NCBI GenBank assembly: GCA_964616465.1
Contig: CAZTTO010000001.1
Location: 186,001-250,000, forward strand
Length of the DNA stretch: 64,000 nt
DNA from: JAFLBI01 sp964616465
GTDB taxonomy: Bacteria; Bacteroidota; Bacteroidia; Chitinophagales; Chitinophagaceae
Direction: 5' to 3'
Made by a program: the position numbers and the translations under genes. Below the pieces are notes generated by a model, which made no database searches, was not told where the DNA came from, and saw only the letters and a program-made list of their open reading frames with translations. Of the stretch, positions 43,372 to 52,521 are shown piece by piece. Position 1 is the first letter of the stretch. Every line of letters begins with the position of its first letter.

Positions 43372-43422
43372 GCAACAAATCTACATCAGACAGTGATTTG
43401 AAATATAATTTTTATCTAAAGA

Positions 43423-46059
43423 TCAGCCCGTTTGCTTTAAACCACTCGCTAATGCATTTGTAATCATTAAAAGCTTTTCTAATAGATGCTGACTTTCAGA
43501 TGAACTTGGATCAGGTAGATTTCTCCATTTCCGTAAATTCTTTATTTGAAGTTGATGTAGCATTTCAAGATACTCTTTACGTGAATGATTGTTGTCGAGT
43601 AAGGTTTTTCTTCTTTCCAATCTGTTTCCTCCTAGTAAGACATCTACTTCTTTAAGTGATAGCTCGTATTCGTTTAAAATGATTGAAAGAATTGCATTTT
43701 TATCTTCCTTATCCTGAACTAAGTCTGCATAAACTTCCATCATTGAACGATTTGCATTTATTAAGTTGGTTTCAAGCTGAATAAGGGTATATCGCAAAAA
43801 TGACCAAGAATTAGCAAGCGATTGCAGGCGATTATATTCCTCTGCATAAGAGGCCTTTAATTGTTGCAGTGCAGTACCAATACCAAACCAACCAGTTATA
43901 TTAAATCTACTTTGGTGCCAACTAAATACCCAAGGAATTGCTCTTAAATCTTGTATGCTTCTTTTACCTGTCCTTCTAGCTGGACGAGATCCAATCTTAC
44001 TTTGCTCCAATACATCAATAGGTGTTGCCTGACCATAAAATACAAAAAATGAAGGATGCGACACTAAAGATCTATAATGATTAAATGCAAATTGAGCCAA
44101 GTGATGCATAGCTTCTTCTGCTATTGATAAATGTTTGGGGGGATATAAAGAAAGAGCCGTTTGCACTGCGGCTCCAGATGTTAACATTTCTACATTGTAA
44201 GAGGCGTTGAGAAGATTCGCAAACTGTTGAGCTATAGTTTCTCCCTGTACAGTCATTCTAATTTTACCTTGTACAGATCCTACAGGCATACTTTCTAAAA
44301 AGCGATGGTATTTACCTCCACCCCTACTTATTGTTCCACCTGTTCCATGAAAAAAGCGCAGCTCAACCCCTCGTTCTTTAGCAACATGAGTCAAATTTTT
44401 CTCAGACTCATATATGTTCCATCTACTGGCAATAATACCGCCATCTTTATTGCTATCACTATATCCCAACATAACTTCTTGAAAACTACTCGAGTGATTT
44501 TTCCAAAAAGGATGATCTAAAAATGAGGACAGAATTGTTGGTGCACCTTGTAAATCCTCAATTGTTTCAAATAGTGGCACAACTTGAAATTTATATTGTA
44601 GCAATCCAGCCTCTCTCATAAAAATCCAAACAGCCAATAAATCGGCTAGATTTCTCGTCATACTCACTATAAAAGACCCTATACCTTCTTTCCCATGCTG
44701 CTTAACATAGTCTGCAACTTCGCTATAACAGGCTAACACTTTGTCTGCTTCTTCTCCAAATGAGGTACCACTAACAGCAAATGGTCTTTTTGAACTTAAC
44801 TCAGCAGACAACAACTCAACACGTTGATTCCAATCTAAACTACTATACAAAGGCTTATCGGGATAAACAGCAGAAATAATTTGGTCGAGAGCAATATCAT
44901 GGAAAGCACTATTTTGACGAATATCAAGTTGTGCTAAGTGAAAGCCAAAACAGTATAGCTGTCGCTTAACAGGAAAAATAAATTCTTGAATAATATCTTT
45001 TGTTCCAAGCTCAAGTAAAGAATGTTCTAAAACTTCCAAATCTGAAATCAACTCTTCAGAATTTCTATAAATGCCTTCATTATACAAATTACTCTCAATT
45101 GGTAATTTCAGCAACATTAGGTTTACCCATTGTCGCCATGGCTCATAAGGGTTCCTTCTTATTGCAATAGCGGCACACTCTCCTAGCCTTTCTGTTTCTG
45201 ATTGTATGGCCGTTAACAGTGAAGATGGAATTTTATTTCTTTGAATTGAAAAACTCAGAGCAACTGCTAATTCATGCAAAGACTTTTGAATTAAGGCAAC
45301 TCCAGTCTCTCTTAAAATTTTCAAAGTATCTTTAGTAACGTCTGCCGTAACAAATGGATGTCCATCTCTATCTCCTCCAACCCAAGTACCCCATTTTATT
45401 TTAGGATAATTATTTGCATCGTTTAGAAGTGAAACATCAAATCCAGCCTGCTTCCAACTCAGTCTTAATTGCTGGTCATGTCTTTTTAGTACTTCAGGAA
45501 ATACCTGTGATAGATAATGAATAACATGCGCCCTTTCTGAAGCAACTGTTGGCTTCTCCAGATAAACCTCTCCAGTCCTCCACCATCTTTCTACAAGTGC
45601 TTGTAAAGATTCATCAATTTGATCATGCTCTCGCTTGGTTAAATGCTGATGAGACTTTCTAGCCAATAACAAATAAAATGACCTATGCAGATCTATAACG
45701 GATTGGCGTTTTGCTTCTGTAGGGTGTGCAGTTAATACCGGCTGAACTTCTACTCGACCTAAAGCTTCTATCATTTGTTCCTGAGTAAGTCCTTGGTCCT
45801 TCCATCGTTCGAATGTTTCAGCCCATGAACCTCTAATTGAAGATGGGCCATTTTGTTGTTCAAGCTTTCTTCTGTACTGAACAGCATTATTCTGCTCTTC
45901 TAAGTTCCAAATTTGAAACTGAATACTCAATGCCTGAATAATATCTTCTTCAGAAAGAAAATCACTCAATAACTTTTTCTGATTAAGAGATTCAGCCAAT
46001 TCTTTATATCCTAATTCATGTAAAACATTATACAAAAGTTGAGATGCTGATGCATTCAT
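43423..46059 (-). CDS. ppc: Phosphoenolpyruvate carboxylase
   Basis: PPC fixes bicarbonate onto phosphoenolpyruvate to give oxaloacetate, refilling the TCA cycle. The 878-residue protein contains the two PPC signatures: VLTAHPTEAKRQSV near residue 115-128, and VMLGYSDSNKDGGI near 525, plus FFHGTGGTISRGGG and GSRPARR. The C-terminus ends SGLKQTG, close to the usual AxxQNTG ending but with Lys for Asn. It is 51 bases upstream of bioA on the same strand. The gap 46060-46235 upstream holds only a 20-codon frame that I do not support as a gene. Confidence 0.96.
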   Translation of the reverse strand: MNASASQLLYNVLHELGYKELAESLNQKKLLSDFLSEEDIIQALSIQFQIWNLEEQNNAVQYRRKLEQQNGPSSIRGSWAETFERWKDQGLTQEQMIEALGRVEVQPVLTAHPTEAKRQSVIDLHRSFYLLLARKSHQHLTKREHDQIDESLQALVERWWRTGEVYLEKPTVASERAHVIHYLSQVFPEVLKRHDQQLRLSWKQAGFDVSLLNDANNYPKIKWGTWVGGDRDGHPFVTADVTKDTLKILRETGVALIQKSLHELAVALSFSIQRNKIPSSLLTAIQSETERLGECAAIAIRRNPYEPWRQWVNLMLLKLPIESNLYNEGIYRNSEELISDLEVLEHSLLELGTKDIIQEFIFPVKRQLYCFGFHLAQLDIRQNSAFHDIALDQIISAVYPDKPLYSSLDWNQRVELLSAELSSKRPFAVSGTSFGEEADKVLACYSEVADYVKQHGKEGIGSFIVSMTRNLADLLAVWIFMREAGLLQYKFQVVPLFETIEDLQGAPTILSSFLDHPFWKNHSSSFQEVMLGYSDSNKDGGIIASRWNIYESEKNLTHVAKERGVELRFFHGTGGTISRGGGKYHRFLESMPVGSVQGKIRMTVQGETIAQQFANLLNASYNVEMLTSGAAVQTALSLYPPKHLSIAEEAMHHLAQFAFNHYRSLVSHPSFFVFYGQATPIDVLEQSKIGSRPARRTGKRSIQDLRAIPWVFSWHQSRFNITGWFGIGTALQQLKASYAEEYNRLQSLANSWSFLRYTLIQLETNLINANRSMMEVYADLVQDKEDKNAILSIILNEYELSLKEVDVLLGGNRLERRKTLLDNNHSRKEYLEMLHQLQIKNLRKWRNLPDPSSSESQHLLEKLLMITNALASGLKQTG

Positions 46060-46235
46060 ATCGCTAAACTTTTATAGGTGGAAAATCGAATGTTTGCAGT
46101 GCATAATAAGGCCTTTATTAGATTAAACCACAGTTTGTCTATGAAAAAAAAGGAAATGCTTCCACAGAAGATAGAAACTGTGTTTATTAAGTTAAAAACT
46201 TGAATGAACTGGTAGAAGTAAAATTTGAGAAATTA

Positions 46236-48281
46236 CTAATTTACGAAATTCCACCATAAGCCTAGGCGGAACCACATACCTGGATAAGCATAATTTTCAG
46301 CTCCAAAATTGTAATTATTAAAAACAAACCCTTGTGACAGGTTTAAACTATTTAGATTCTCCAATCGAACAAACGCTTTTAATCGTTTAATTCTCGCATG
46401 AAAAAACAAAGCAATGTCGGGCCTATTGTTAAGCGTAAAGGTATTTTGTAAAAAAAACTGTCCTAACATAGGCGAATACTGATCGGCTTTAAAGGGAGTA
46501 TGGTAACGAATTTCTAATCCAGCTGAAAGAAACAAATTCGTATAAAAATTGCCTTCATAAGCAATTCTATTTCGAGTTAAAACTAAAGGTACATTTACAG
46601 GTGCTCCGCTTGTAGCTTGCTGAACATGAATTTCTGTATACCAATTCCATCTCTTATTTAACCTAAACTTTTTTTCGGCACTGATATGCAACATATTAAA
46701 TAGGGTTGCCTCTTGTTTTGGGCTAAAAAAGCTATCAAAATACATAAAGTTAGAAACAGCATAGTAATCTCCTTTAATAGACCAATTTGCAGCTTCATTA
46801 CTATACTCTGCATATAAATGTAATGTATTTTCTTGATTGAATGTACCAGTTCTTCGTACAGGAAATGCTGAAACTCGATCAAAAATAAATGAAGGGGTTC
46901 TGTTAACATTTGCTGCTCCTAAACGCAAACTGCCTGCACGTTGACTTAACTTTCTGAAAATAGAACCAGATACTTGATAATCGCCTGCATGAAAACCAGT
47001 AATAAATAAATTAGCTGCTAATTCTAAATCCCACTTTTGATTTTTAGTTCTATTTCTATATTCACCTAGTGCATATAAATTATCAAATTGAGTTGTTCGT
47101 AATTGTGTGAATCCTGTATCGAATCTACCCCTCACTTGTTGCCAACCTGCACCTAATCTAAGGAACTGACTTTGATTGTTTTTATTGGGATAGGTAATAA
47201 TTGCCAATTCATTTTTTAAATCCCGCCAAGCATCTTGAAATTGAATCTGAGTTACTACTCCAGGATGCTGATATCCTAAGTATTTATTGTACAAAGTATC
47301 AATATAGGCCTCATCAAAAAATTGAAACTGAGATTGGGTATATCTAAGAGTATGTTCAAATCTAAATCTTGGATAAAAAATAGTTGCCATGGATGAATCT
47401 TCCATCATAATCGACTTTTTTTGACCAAAGTCGTATTGCTGTCGAATAACTAAAGATTGATCTTGATAAATGTTTCCAATTGAAACTTTTGTGTTAAACG
47501 GATTTCTTCTGACTACAGTAGGTGATCCAATTCTTGTAAGTAAATCAAAAGGGTTATTAAGTGCAACATCTCTTATAGCATTAATATCTTGCAACCCTCC
47601 ATTTTCAGATGCTGCACTTTTATTTGTTGCATAAATAAAATAAAGACCATACCGTTTATTGTTTGACCTATACTGCGAGGTTATTCGCATATTATTCTGA
47701 CTAGCATTTTGCAAACGTAAATTTCCAGGCGAATTAATAAATCGATACTCTATTGCGATATTAAAATTTTCACCTCTATTTTGGGTGTGGATCAGTTCAA
47801 TTTGCTGCTCCGCTTTACTTCCTAACATATAGCCGAGTTCGGTATAAGGACGAGTAGTTTGAAAAAATTTAGCTCCTTCAATTGTGTATTTGTAAACATC
47901 AAATTGATGAAATCCAGCATCAAATCCAGCCCTCATATTGGGCTTAAAAACAAGATTTCTTGTTGCACCACCCAAATTACCCAAATGTTGATGAGTATAA
48001 GGAATGGGAAACTTGTTGTTAAAATCGTTGATTGTAGTATCCAATGAACGTAAACGTGTACTATCGAAGTAGTTGTAAAAAATTGTTATAGAATCTTTAA
48101 AACGATCTCTCTTTTGGAGGGAATCATTACCTGGAGTTTTTCTTATTGGACGGCCATTTCTATCATATTGTATCTGAGGATCCTCATTTCCACCTCCTCC
48201 AGCACGCACAACGGGCCTGTTCTGTGCAACAACCAGTGAGCAGATTAAAGCTGCGTAAAATGTAAAAACAAATGATTTCAT
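46236..48281 (-). CDS. Putative outer-membrane porin (PF14121-like)
   Basis: A 681-residue outer-membrane beta-barrel protein. The signal peptide is cleaved near SLVVAQ. A low-complexity, polar segment (residues 21-60: AGGGGNEDPQIQYD) precedes a long run of alternating amphipathic strands rich in Tyr, Arg and Asn, ending in an aromatic strand (WFRLGLWWNFVN), the usual barrel terminus. It matches the Bacteroidota putative porin family by overall build. It is not adjacent to TonB or SusD-type genes. The two-component operon upstream (48340-51250) is on the same strand 58 bases away and might control it. Confidence 0.8.
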   Translation of the reverse strand: MKSFVFTFYAALICSLVVAQNRPVVRAGGGGNEDPQIQYDRNGRPIRKTPGNDSLQKRDRFKDSITIFYNYFDSTRLRSLDTTINDFNNKFPIPYTHQHLGNLGGATRNLVFKPNMRAGFDAGFHQFDVYKYTIEGAKFFQTTRPYTELGYMLGSKAEQQIELIHTQNRGENFNIAIEYRFINSPGNLRLQNASQNNMRITSQYRSNNKRYGLYFIYATNKSAASENGGLQDINAIRDVALNNPFDLLTRIGSPTVVRRNPFNTKVSIGNIYQDQSLVIRQQYDFGQKKSIMMEDSSMATIFYPRFRFEHTLRYTQSQFQFFDEAYIDTLYNKYLGYQHPGVVTQIQFQDAWRDLKNELAIITYPNKNNQSQFLRLGAGWQQVRGRFDTGFTQLRTTQFDNLYALGEYRNRTKNQKWDLELAANLFITGFHAGDYQVSGSIFRKLSQRAGSLRLGAANVNRTPSFIFDRVSAFPVRRTGTFNQENTLHLYAEYSNEAANWSIKGDYYAVSNFMYFDSFFSPKQEATLFNMLHISAEKKFRLNKRWNWYTEIHVQQATSGAPVNVPLVLTRNRIAYEGNFYTNLFLSAGLEIRYHTPFKADQYSPMLGQFFLQNTFTLNNRPDIALFFHARIKRLKAFVRLENLNSLNLSQGFVFNNYNFGAENYAYPGMWFRLGLWWNFVN

Positions 48282-48339
48282 GCCTAATTACTGGCCGCAA
48301 AATACATAGATAGCCGCTTATTCAGCGGATTTTTATATG

Positions 48340-48702
48340 CTAGGCCAAAAGCTCTTGAACAGTGGCCCAAAGATTAGAAAAAACGAAAGGCTTGGTAATG
48401 TAAGCTTGCGCACCAGCCTGCATAGCCATTTCTTGATCTGGCTGCTCAGCTCTTGCTGTTAAAAAAACAAAAGGAACTGTATTTAAACGCTCTTGTTGTC
48501 GAACCCATTCCAGAACCTCCATTCCGTCCATTAAAGGCATCATTCTATCACAAATAATTAAGTCAGGCTGCACCAATTCTAATTGTTGCACAGCATCTTT
48601 ACCATCGGCTGCTTCTATTACCTTACATCCTTTTATCTGGAGCATTTTAGCCAAGTTGGCTCTTAACATAGCTTCATCTTCTATAACAACTATCAAGAAC
48701 AT
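48340..48702 (-). CDS. Stand-alone receiver domain response regulator (CheY-like)
   Basis: A 120-residue single receiver domain with no output domain. The acidic pair is in VIEDEA (Glu8, Asp9), the phospho-acceptor is Asp52 in LIICDRMMPLMDG, with the conserved Thr in FLTAR and Lys in YITKPF. It follows the sensor kinase by 2 bases, so it is likely phosphorylated by it and acts by protein contact. Last gene of the three-gene two-component operon. Confidence 0.93.
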   Translation of the reverse strand: MFLIVVIEDEAMLRANLAKMLQIKGCKVIEAADGKDAVQQLELVQPDLIICDRMMPLMDGMEVLEWVRQQERLNTVPFVFLTARAEQPDQEMAMQAGAQAYITKPFVFSNLWATVQELLA

Positions 48703-48704
48703 GA

Positions 48705-50606
48705 TTAGTAAGGAAAAGTAAGTGTGACAACTGTACCTATGCTTTCAGCACTTTCAAAATGCAAACTTCCACCGTGCTTTTCTATGAAATAACGAACAAC
48801 AACCAATCCAAGCCCAGTACCCTCTATATCACCCACATTTCCTGCACGTTCAAATGAGGTGCCAAGCTGTGGTAAATCAGCCTCTGGAATACCTATTCCA
48901 AAATCTCTACATACCAATGACCAATGGTCTGATGCAAAAAATATTCTTAAATGGGGTGCTTCTGCCTGCGGTGAATATTTAAAGGCATTTTCAATAACAT
49001 TCATTAATATATGTCGAAGCATGAAAGTATCTGCTTTTACAAGCTTTTCTGCACCTCTTGCTTCCACAAATAATCGTCTGCCATCTTTCCATGGTGAGAA
49101 ATGTGTTTGAACCAATTGATGAATAAATTCAATTACATCAATTTCGGCAGGATCAAACTTCATTTTATCTGACTCAATTCTACTTATAAGAAGAAGTTCA
49201 TCCATTAAGCTTTTAAGCTGAGTTACTTCCTCAACAATACTTTGTGCATAGTTTTTTACTTCATCAGACGATAACTCAGACTCAGCTGATAGCATTTCTA
49301 AAATTTCTGCACTTGATTGAATAACAGAAAGTGGTGTACGCAATTCATGAGAAACCATATTTACAAAAACGGTTTTCATGTCACTCAACTGTCGCTCTTT
49401 TTTTAGAACTTGTTCTAGCTCCTTCTGTGTTTGAACATGACTGGTAACATCTGCCAAGAATACAACAGTCAATGGTTCTAAGTAACCAACTTGTGAAAAT
49501 TTTTGAACTTTTATATCAAAAATAGATTCTACACCCATTGAAAGGGTAATCGATAAAGTGCCGGTCTTTTTTTGATGACCATTTATCTCAGAGTCATTTA
49601 ATACCTCTTGAGAAGACTGAATAATCCAATCATATGAATTACCTGCAATGTAATTTTTTAAAGGCTGACCAACCAATTCGGTGTACGAAGATGAAAAAGC
49701 AGTTTCAAAAGCTGGATTTACATAACGAATAACACCATTGCGATCAATTGTAAAAACCAATTCATCGAGGTCATTCATCAATTGCTGGTATAATTCCATA
49801 GTTTGTCCCAACAGCTCTTCATTTAATTTTTGCTGACTAATATTCCAACCAACACTTGCTACATGAAGCTTTGTCTGGTTTGGCGGTATTAAAGGGGATA
49901 ACTGAAATTGAAAAGTACCACTAGAAGTGCTTTTCTGTTCAAAAATTGCATGTTGTGACGTAAGAACTTCGTTGAGTTGCTTCATCCTAGACAATGCACC
50001 TTCCATACCGCTTTTTTCTAAGCCTGCTTTTTCAAAATCGGTCTTTCCTATTAGCCAACTACGTAACGAATCATTTGGCTCTGCTATTTTGTTGAGATAA
50101 ACATATTTATGGGAATCATCTGTAATTCTAACATCTAATGGAAGCACATCAAGTAATTGCTCCAACAATGCTGCATAAGAAATAGCCTTGGTAGAACCCT
50201 CTGTTGCTTGAGAGACTTCTTCATAAATCCAAATATGCGATCGAACTGTTTCATCACCTAAAATATAAGGTATGTAGCTTCTTTGAAAAGTTCTCCCATC
50301 TTTAAAAGCCAGCTCAACTTTTGCAGACTTTGCTTGCTGCATTTGAGATCTTGTTACTTCTTGAAAAGCAGAGGGATTCGCTAAATATTGAAAAATATCT
50401 GGGGTGAATTGTATTGCATATGTTCCTAAAAGAGAACCCGTAGATGCAGGAATTTGGAAAAGATTAGAAAAAGCCTGATTTGCCAACTCAACATGTAAAC
50501 CTTTATTTTCCATCAATATTGGATAAGGCAATTGCATCAGCAGATATAAAAGCTTCTCAGTATATGCTGATGTAGTACCTGTAATATGTGGAACAGTGGT
50601 TTTCAT
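48705..50606 (-). CDS. PAS-domain sensor histidine kinase
   Basis: A 633-residue soluble-looking sensor kinase with no clear transmembrane helix. Three PAS-like segments occupy about residues 20-390 (LTVVFL, YVNPAFETAF and similar), a short coiled region follows, then the HisKA box MVSHELRTPLSVI and the HATPase domain with N-box ENAFKYS, DFGIGIP and EGTGLGLVVV. Histidine phosphorylation would feed the LuxR-type regulator upstream and the CheY-like protein downstream. It overlaps the upstream regulator by 4 bases. Cytoplasmic PAS domains suggest an internal signal such as redox state or a small ligand. Confidence 0.92.
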   Translation of the reverse strand: MKTTVPHITGTTSAYTEKLLYLLMQLPYPILMENKGLHVELANQAFSNLFQIPASTGSLLGTYAIQFTPDIFQYLANPSAFQEVTRSQMQQAKSAKVELAFKDGRTFQRSYIPYILGDETVRSHIWIYEEVSQATEGSTKAISYAALLEQLLDVLPLDVRITDDSHKYVYLNKIAEPNDSLRSWLIGKTDFEKAGLEKSGMEGALSRMKQLNEVLTSQHAIFEQKSTSSGTFQFQLSPLIPPNQTKLHVASVGWNISQQKLNEELLGQTMELYQQLMNDLDELVFTIDRNGVIRYVNPAFETAFSSSYTELVGQPLKNYIAGNSYDWIIQSSQEVLNDSEINGHQKKTGTLSITLSMGVESIFDIKVQKFSQVGYLEPLTVVFLADVTSHVQTQKELEQVLKKERQLSDMKTVFVNMVSHELRTPLSVIQSSAEILEMLSAESELSSDEVKNYAQSIVEEVTQLKSLMDELLLISRIESDKMKFDPAEIDVIEFIHQLVQTHFSPWKDGRRLFVEARGAEKLVKADTFMLRHILMNVIENAFKYSPQAEAPHLRIFFASDHWSLVCRDFGIGIPEADLPQLGTSFERAGNVGDIEGTGLGLVVVRYFIEKHGGSLHFESAESIGTVVTLTFPY

Positions 50607-51250
50607 GATCCTGCTCTTTCTGATAAAATTTTTGAAATGAGTTCCGCTTTGGAATTCACTCCTAGTTTAACATATATATTCTTTAAATGATCGTTGACCG
50701 TAGTAGAAGATATCCCTAATACAGATGCAATTTCTTTGTAGGTAAATCCATTAACAAGTTGCTCCATGACTTCATTTTCACGAGGTGTTAACTTATCATT
50801 AGAAAATGATTTCTTGGGCGCATGAAATTGATTCACCCTACTTACTAAAATTTGAGCAGCTTCGGGAGATATAAGAGCACCGCCTTGCTTAACCACATCA
50901 AGTTGCTTCTTTAAATCGTTGAGAGAAACAGGCTTAATCAAATATCCATTTGCTCCCTTCACCATAGCCTGCCAAATCATATCTTCATCTGTATTACCAC
51001 TTAGAATAACCAAATGAGCTTCTGGAAAGGATTTGTTCACTATCGCAATTCCTTCTAGTCCATTGATGCCTGGCAAGCCCAGATCTAAAAACACCAAAAA
51101 TGGCGTATCAGAGAGCTGGTCTTTATTCGACAAAAATTGCTCCATACTAGAATAGGAAAAAAGCAGATTTACCTCCTTATCTAGTTTAAAAAACTGCTCG
51201 AAATTATTCCGCAGTTTAGGATCATCTTCTATAATGCCGACTTGTATCAT
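50603..51250 (-). CDS. LuxR/NarL-family response regulator
   Basis: A 215-residue transcription regulator with a receiver domain (phospho-acceptor Asp56 in VFLDLGLPGINGLEG) and a C-terminal LuxR-type helix-turn-helix: LTPRENEVMEQLVNGFTYKEIA and SSTTVNDHLKNIYVKLGVNSK. It is first of the operon with the PAS kinase and CheY-like protein, and is coupled to the kinase by a 4-base overlap. The 382 bases upstream hold unusual repeats that could be its binding sites. Confidence 0.94.
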   Translation of the reverse strand: MIQVGIIEDDPKLRNNFEQFFKLDKEVNLLFSYSSMEQFLSNKDQLSDTPFLVFLDLGLPGINGLEGIAIVNKSFPEAHLVILSGNTDEDMIWQAMVKGANGYLIKPVSLNDLKKQLDVVKQGGALISPEAAQILVSRVNQFHAPKKSFSNDKLTPRENEVMEQLVNGFTYKEIASVLGISSTTVNDHLKNIYVKLGVNSKAELISKILSERAGS

Positions 51251-51358
51251 CTTTTTTGGGTAAAAGTAGGATTTCCTATTTGTAAGAAATTAGAGAAAGA
51301 GGGAGAAGACGAAACTCCCCCCTCGTTGATACTGGATTCAAACACAGATTTTTTCATA

Positions 51359-51389
51359 GATATCAGAGGGTTTTCCTAAGGATATCAGA
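51359..51389. repeat. Direct repeat GATATCAGA, 22-bp period
   Basis: GATATCAGA occurs at 51359-51367 and 51381-51389, two helical turns apart, about 110-140 bases upstream of the LuxR-type regulator start. The same-face spacing suggests binding of a dimeric or tandem regulator. Function unproven. Confidence 0.5.
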
Positions 51390-51446
51390 TGATAAAGGGG
51401 CTTTATCAAATGATGGAACAAAGCTTACAAATCTTGCGTGTTTGTC

Positions 51447-51584
51447 CAATCCCTTATTATAGGGGTCTATAAATCATTCAAAGAACTTTGGTTTTTTAGG
51501 ATTTTTCTTGGATGTTAAAACGGGTGTTTAACAATACAAACTTCCTGCCTTTACAGGGCTCCAGCAATCCCTTGAAATAGGGGT
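51447..51584. repeat. Pair of 20-base repeats CAATCCCTTnnnATAGGGGT
   Basis: Two copies, 51447-51466 and 51565-51584, agree at 17 of 20 positions; only the central three bases differ. Each has a CCCT/AGGG inverted core, so each could be a dyad operator. The second directly abuts the punA terminator. Together with the GATATCAGA pair and a GGGAG/CTCCC pair (51301-51319) these are the only features I see in the gene-free stretch 51251-51632. Confidence 0.5.
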
Positions 51585-51613
51585 AATAAAAAAGTCCGTT
51601 AAAAACGGACTTT
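51584..51613 (-). terminator. Intrinsic terminator of the purine nucleoside phosphorylase gene
   Basis: Minus strand: AAAGTCCGTT (51613-51604) and AACGGACTTT (51600-51591), a 10-bp stem with a 3-base loop, followed by TTTATT. It lies 20 bases after the stop codon. Confidence 0.9.
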
Positions 51614-51632
51614 AAACAGCAGTTCTTGTTGA

Positions 51633-52454
51633 TTAAATCTGCTCTACAAGATCCTTAAATAGTGTAGTAAGTTTCGGCTCAGCAGCATTTGCAGCTTCTA
51701 GTACTTCTTGGTGCGTAATTACATTTTCTTCCTCACGTATTCCTAAATCTGTAATTACACTAATAGCAAATACTTTCATACCACAATGCACCGCAACAAT
51801 ATTCTCTTGTACAGTACTCATTCCAACTGCATCCCCACCTACATTTTTAATCAGTTGATATTCGGCTCTTGTTTCAAAAGTTGGACCAGTTACACCCAAA
51901 TAAACACCCTCATGAACTAATATTTGATGCTCTGCTGCAATTAATTTTGCCTTTTGAATGAGTTCTTTGCTATATGGCTCGCTCATATCAGGGAAACGGG
52001 TACCTAGTTGGTCTTCATTTTTTCCCAATAATGGATTAATTGTAAATAGACTGATATGATCACGAATAATCATTAAATCGCCCACCTTGAAGTTTGGATG
52101 AACTCCTCCGGCAGCATTTGATAACAAAAGAGTTTGCACACTTAACATTTTCATCACTCTTACTGGATAAGCAACTTGCTGAGGACTATATCCTTCATAA
52201 AAATGAAAACGCCCACTCATAACCCAAACTTTTTTGCTCCCTAGTTTACCAAGAATGAGTTTTCCTGTATGTCCTTCTACAGTGCTAACGGGAAAATGAG
52301 GAATGTCTTTATAATCAATACTGCATTCGGTGGTTATTTGATTAGCTAAATTCCCTAATCCACTTCCTAATATAATTCCAATTTCTGCTGATTCACCAGA
52401 TTTTGAGCGAATAAAATTGGCCGACTCTTGTAATTGCTGTATGAGTATTGACAT
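51633..52454 (-). CDS. punA: Purine-nucleoside phosphorylase
   Basis: A 273-residue trimeric-type PNP, which splits inosine and guanosine into base and ribose-1-phosphate. Family features are GIILGSGLGNLAN near residue 27, the GHTGKLILG phosphate loop, HFYEGYS, LLLSNAAGGVHP, GPTFETRAEY and DAVGMSTVQENIVA. The start codon lies 12 bases after the presumed transcript start. It is downstream of clpB but separated by a hairpin that serves as clpB terminator and contains its own -7 box. Confidence 0.95.
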   Translation of the reverse strand: MSILIQQLQESANFIRSKSGESAEIGIILGSGLGNLANQITTECSIDYKDIPHFPVSTVEGHTGKLILGKLGSKKVWVMSGRFHFYEGYSPQQVAYPVRVMKMLSVQTLLLSNAAGGVHPNFKVGDLMIIRDHISLFTINPLLGKNEDQLGTRFPDMSEPYSKELIQKAKLIAAEHQILVHEGVYLGVTGPTFETRAEYQLIKNVGGDAVGMSTVQENIVAVHCGMKVFAISVITDLGIREEENVITHQEVLEAANAAEPKLTTLFKDLVEQI

Positions 52455-52464
52455 ATAAAAAGTT

Positions 52465-52494
52465 TAAGCCTGCAAATATAGCAATGCAGGCTTA
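52465..52494 (-). promoter_or_regulatory. clpB terminator hairpin containing the punA -7 box
   Basis: Minus strand: TAAGCCTGC (52494-52486) pairs with GCAGGCTTA (52473-52465), followed by AACTTTTTAT, 28 bases after the clpB stop codon. The 12-base loop and the first base of the 3' arm hold TATATTTG (52480-52473), an exact TAnnTTTG match, 19 bases before the punA start codon. Confidence 0.75.
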
Positions 52495-52521
52495 GAAGCA
52501 TTGAGTTTATTTGAATCAATC

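Noticed and set aside
46141..46203. 20-codon frame between ppc and the porin gene
   Set aside because: Very short, lysine-rich, no Shine-Dalgarno or conserved feature; chance frames of this size are common.
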